Positions 62,136 through 64,000 of a stretch of DNA of 64,000 nt are shown piece after piece. The number at the start of each line of letters is the position of its first letter. The stretch's first letter is position 1. The stretch comes from Pseudomonas sp. IAC-BECa141 (GTDB lineage Bacteria; Pseudomonadota; Gammaproteobacteria; Pseudomonadales; Pseudomonadaceae). Both the position numbers and the translations under genes were made by a program. The stretch spans positions 4,836,001-4,900,000 of the forward strand of contig NZ_CP065410.1 in assembly GCF_020544405.1 (NCBI RefSeq), written 5' to 3'. Below the pieces are notes generated by a model. The model was not told the DNA's origin, made no database searches, and worked only from the letters and a program-made list of their open reading frames with translations.

Positions 62136-62879
62136 ATGGTTTCGATTTCTGCCCGCCCTGCTTCAAGGCCTTTGAATTTAGGGCTTTGCCTGGGCATTCC
62201 CGCCGTCGCGGCGGTCATTCTGGTGTTGCTGGAACTGACCGACCTGGACATGGATCTGGCCCGACTGTTTTACGACCCGGTTGCGGGCGACTTCATCGGC
62301 CGCCACAGTTTTTTTCTCGAAGACATCCTTCATGACCGCGCCAAACAAGTGGTGATCGCCTTTTCGGTGTTTGCCATCCTCGGGTTCATCGGTGCGTTTT
62401 TCATCGAGCGGCTCAAACCGTTCAAGCGTGAGCTGGGCTGTCTGGTGTTGTCGCTGGGTCTGGCCACCTCGTTTGTCACGCCAGTGAAGGCGGTGACAGC
62501 GGTGCAATGCCCATGGAGCCTCGAACAGTTCGGCGGCCACGAAACCTACAGCAAGCTGCTGGATCATCGCCCGCCTACCGACAAGCCTGGTCGTTGCTGG
62601 CCGGGTGGTCATGCGGCCACGGGCTTCACCCTGTTTGCGTTGTTCTTCGTGCTGCGCGACCGTCGCCCGCGACTGGCCCGTCAGGCATTCATCTTCGCCT
62701 TTGCGCTGGGTTCGGTGTTTTCGATCAGCCGGATGATGCAGGGCGCGCACTTCTTTTCTCATAACGTGTGGACGGCGATCTTCTGCTGGCTGATCTGTCT
62801 GGGCTCGTATTACTGGGTTCTGTATCGCCCCGCAGCCAAGGCTGAAACCAACACGCGGGCCCGCCCGGTCAACGCCTGA
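62136..62879 (+). CDS. PAP2-superfamily membrane phosphatase
   Basis: 247-aa membrane protein with about six helices. PAP2 motifs: KLLDHRPP (Lys...Arg-Pro), PGGHAATGF (in place of Pro-Ser-Gly-His) and SRMMQGAHFFSHN (Ser-Arg...His). It likely removes a phosphate from lipid A, phosphatidylglycerol phosphate or undecaprenyl pyrophosphate. Divergent from colR, whose regulon concerns the outer membrane, so regulation by ColR is plausible but not shown. AAGGA is 6 nt before ATG 62136. Confidence 0.75.
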   Translation: MVSISARPASRPLNLGLCLGIPAVAAVILVLLELTDLDMDLARLFYDPVAGDFIGRHSFFLEDILHDRAKQVVIAFSVFAILGFIGAFFIERLKPFKRELGCLVLSLGLATSFVTPVKAVTAVQCPWSLEQFGGHETYSKLLDHRPPTDKPGRCWPGGHAATGFTLFALFFVLRDRRPRLARQAFIFAFALGSVFSISRMMQGAHFFSHNVWTAIFCWLICLGSYYWVLYRPAAKAETNTRARPVNA

Positions 62880-62900
62880 ACCCTGAAACGCGGGCAAAAA

Positions 62901-62932
62901 AAACCCCGTCTGCTCTCGCAGACGGGGTTTTT
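62901..62932. terminator. Bidirectional terminator between PAP2 and groEL genes
   Basis: A-run, AAACCCCGTCTG-6 nt-CAGACGGGGTTT, T-run. Serves both converging genes. Confidence 0.92.
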
Positions 62933-62952
62933 CGTTACTGGGTAAGGCTGGC

Positions 62953-64000
<1,048 letters not shown>

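Overview
The window is high-GC DNA with clear Pseudomonas character, most likely from the P. fluorescens group. The evidence is the gene content, the scattered 'TGTGGGAGCGAGCTTGCTCG' REP palindromes, and the gene order of the right half. From memory of P. aeruginosa, the order argP-ACT protein-argO-sodB-bifA-imelysin, then iron-operon genes, mexVW, inaA, methyltransferase, colSR and groEL follows the PA4361-PA4385 backbone. Both edges cut genes: a Tc-toxin B component on the left and groEL on the right.

Left part (1-9.2 kb): an insecticidal Tc-toxin locus holding the end of a TcB gene and three tandem TcC (TccC/Rhs) genes. The three share the N-terminal and Rhs-core parts but carry different C-terminal hypervariable regions, all with glycine-rich hydrophobic stretches. 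9.2-14 kb: a DctB/DctD (MifS/MifR)-type two-component pair next to a KgtP-like dicarboxylate/alpha-ketoglutarate symporter, with a well-formed sigma-54 promoter and an upstream dyad. 14-18 kb: small accessory genes (four-repeat membrane protein, secreted repeat protein, flavin reductase, ABM monooxygenase, AraC regulator).

18-26.6 kb: a catabolic unit on the minus strand. It comprises a TPP-dependent 2-ketoacid decarboxylase (probably the AruI type acting on 2-ketoarginine), an aldehyde dehydrogenase and a PotABCD-like ABC importer, with a divergent GcvA-like LysR regulator. A 26-bp element is repeated upstream of both the decarboxylase and the importer genes. 26.6-34.4 kb: oxidoreductase, atypical metallo-beta-lactamase-fold protein, a frameshifted LysR gene, the pobR/pobA 4-hydroxybenzoate pair, a DHA2 drug exporter and a periplasmic double-Cache protein.

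34.5-43.3 kb: conserved backbone (coiled-coil membrane protein, epimerase, argP, ACT protein, argO, sodB, bifA, Fur-box-preceded imelysin lipoprotein). 43.3-49.9 kb: an accessory cassette lying between the imelysin gene and the rest of the putative iron-uptake genes. It has a short vgrG remnant translationally coupled to a VasX-like (BTH_I2691-family) type VI effector of 1095 aa, then three overlapping, nearly identical membrane-protein genes (putative immunity proteins) that differ only in a 54-66 residue cassette. 50-53.8 kb: di-haem oxidoreductase, second imelysin and DUF1513 protein. 53.9-64 kb: mexV-mexW efflux genes, inaA-like kinase, methyltransferase, colS/colR, PAP2 phosphatase, groEL.

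The most interesting features are the triplicated immunity-like genes with exchangeable cassettes behind a vgrG fragment/effector fusion-operon, the triple TcC array with membrane-type C-termini, and the shared operator element in the guanidino/polyamine cluster. No rRNA, tRNA, CRISPR array or transposase was seen.
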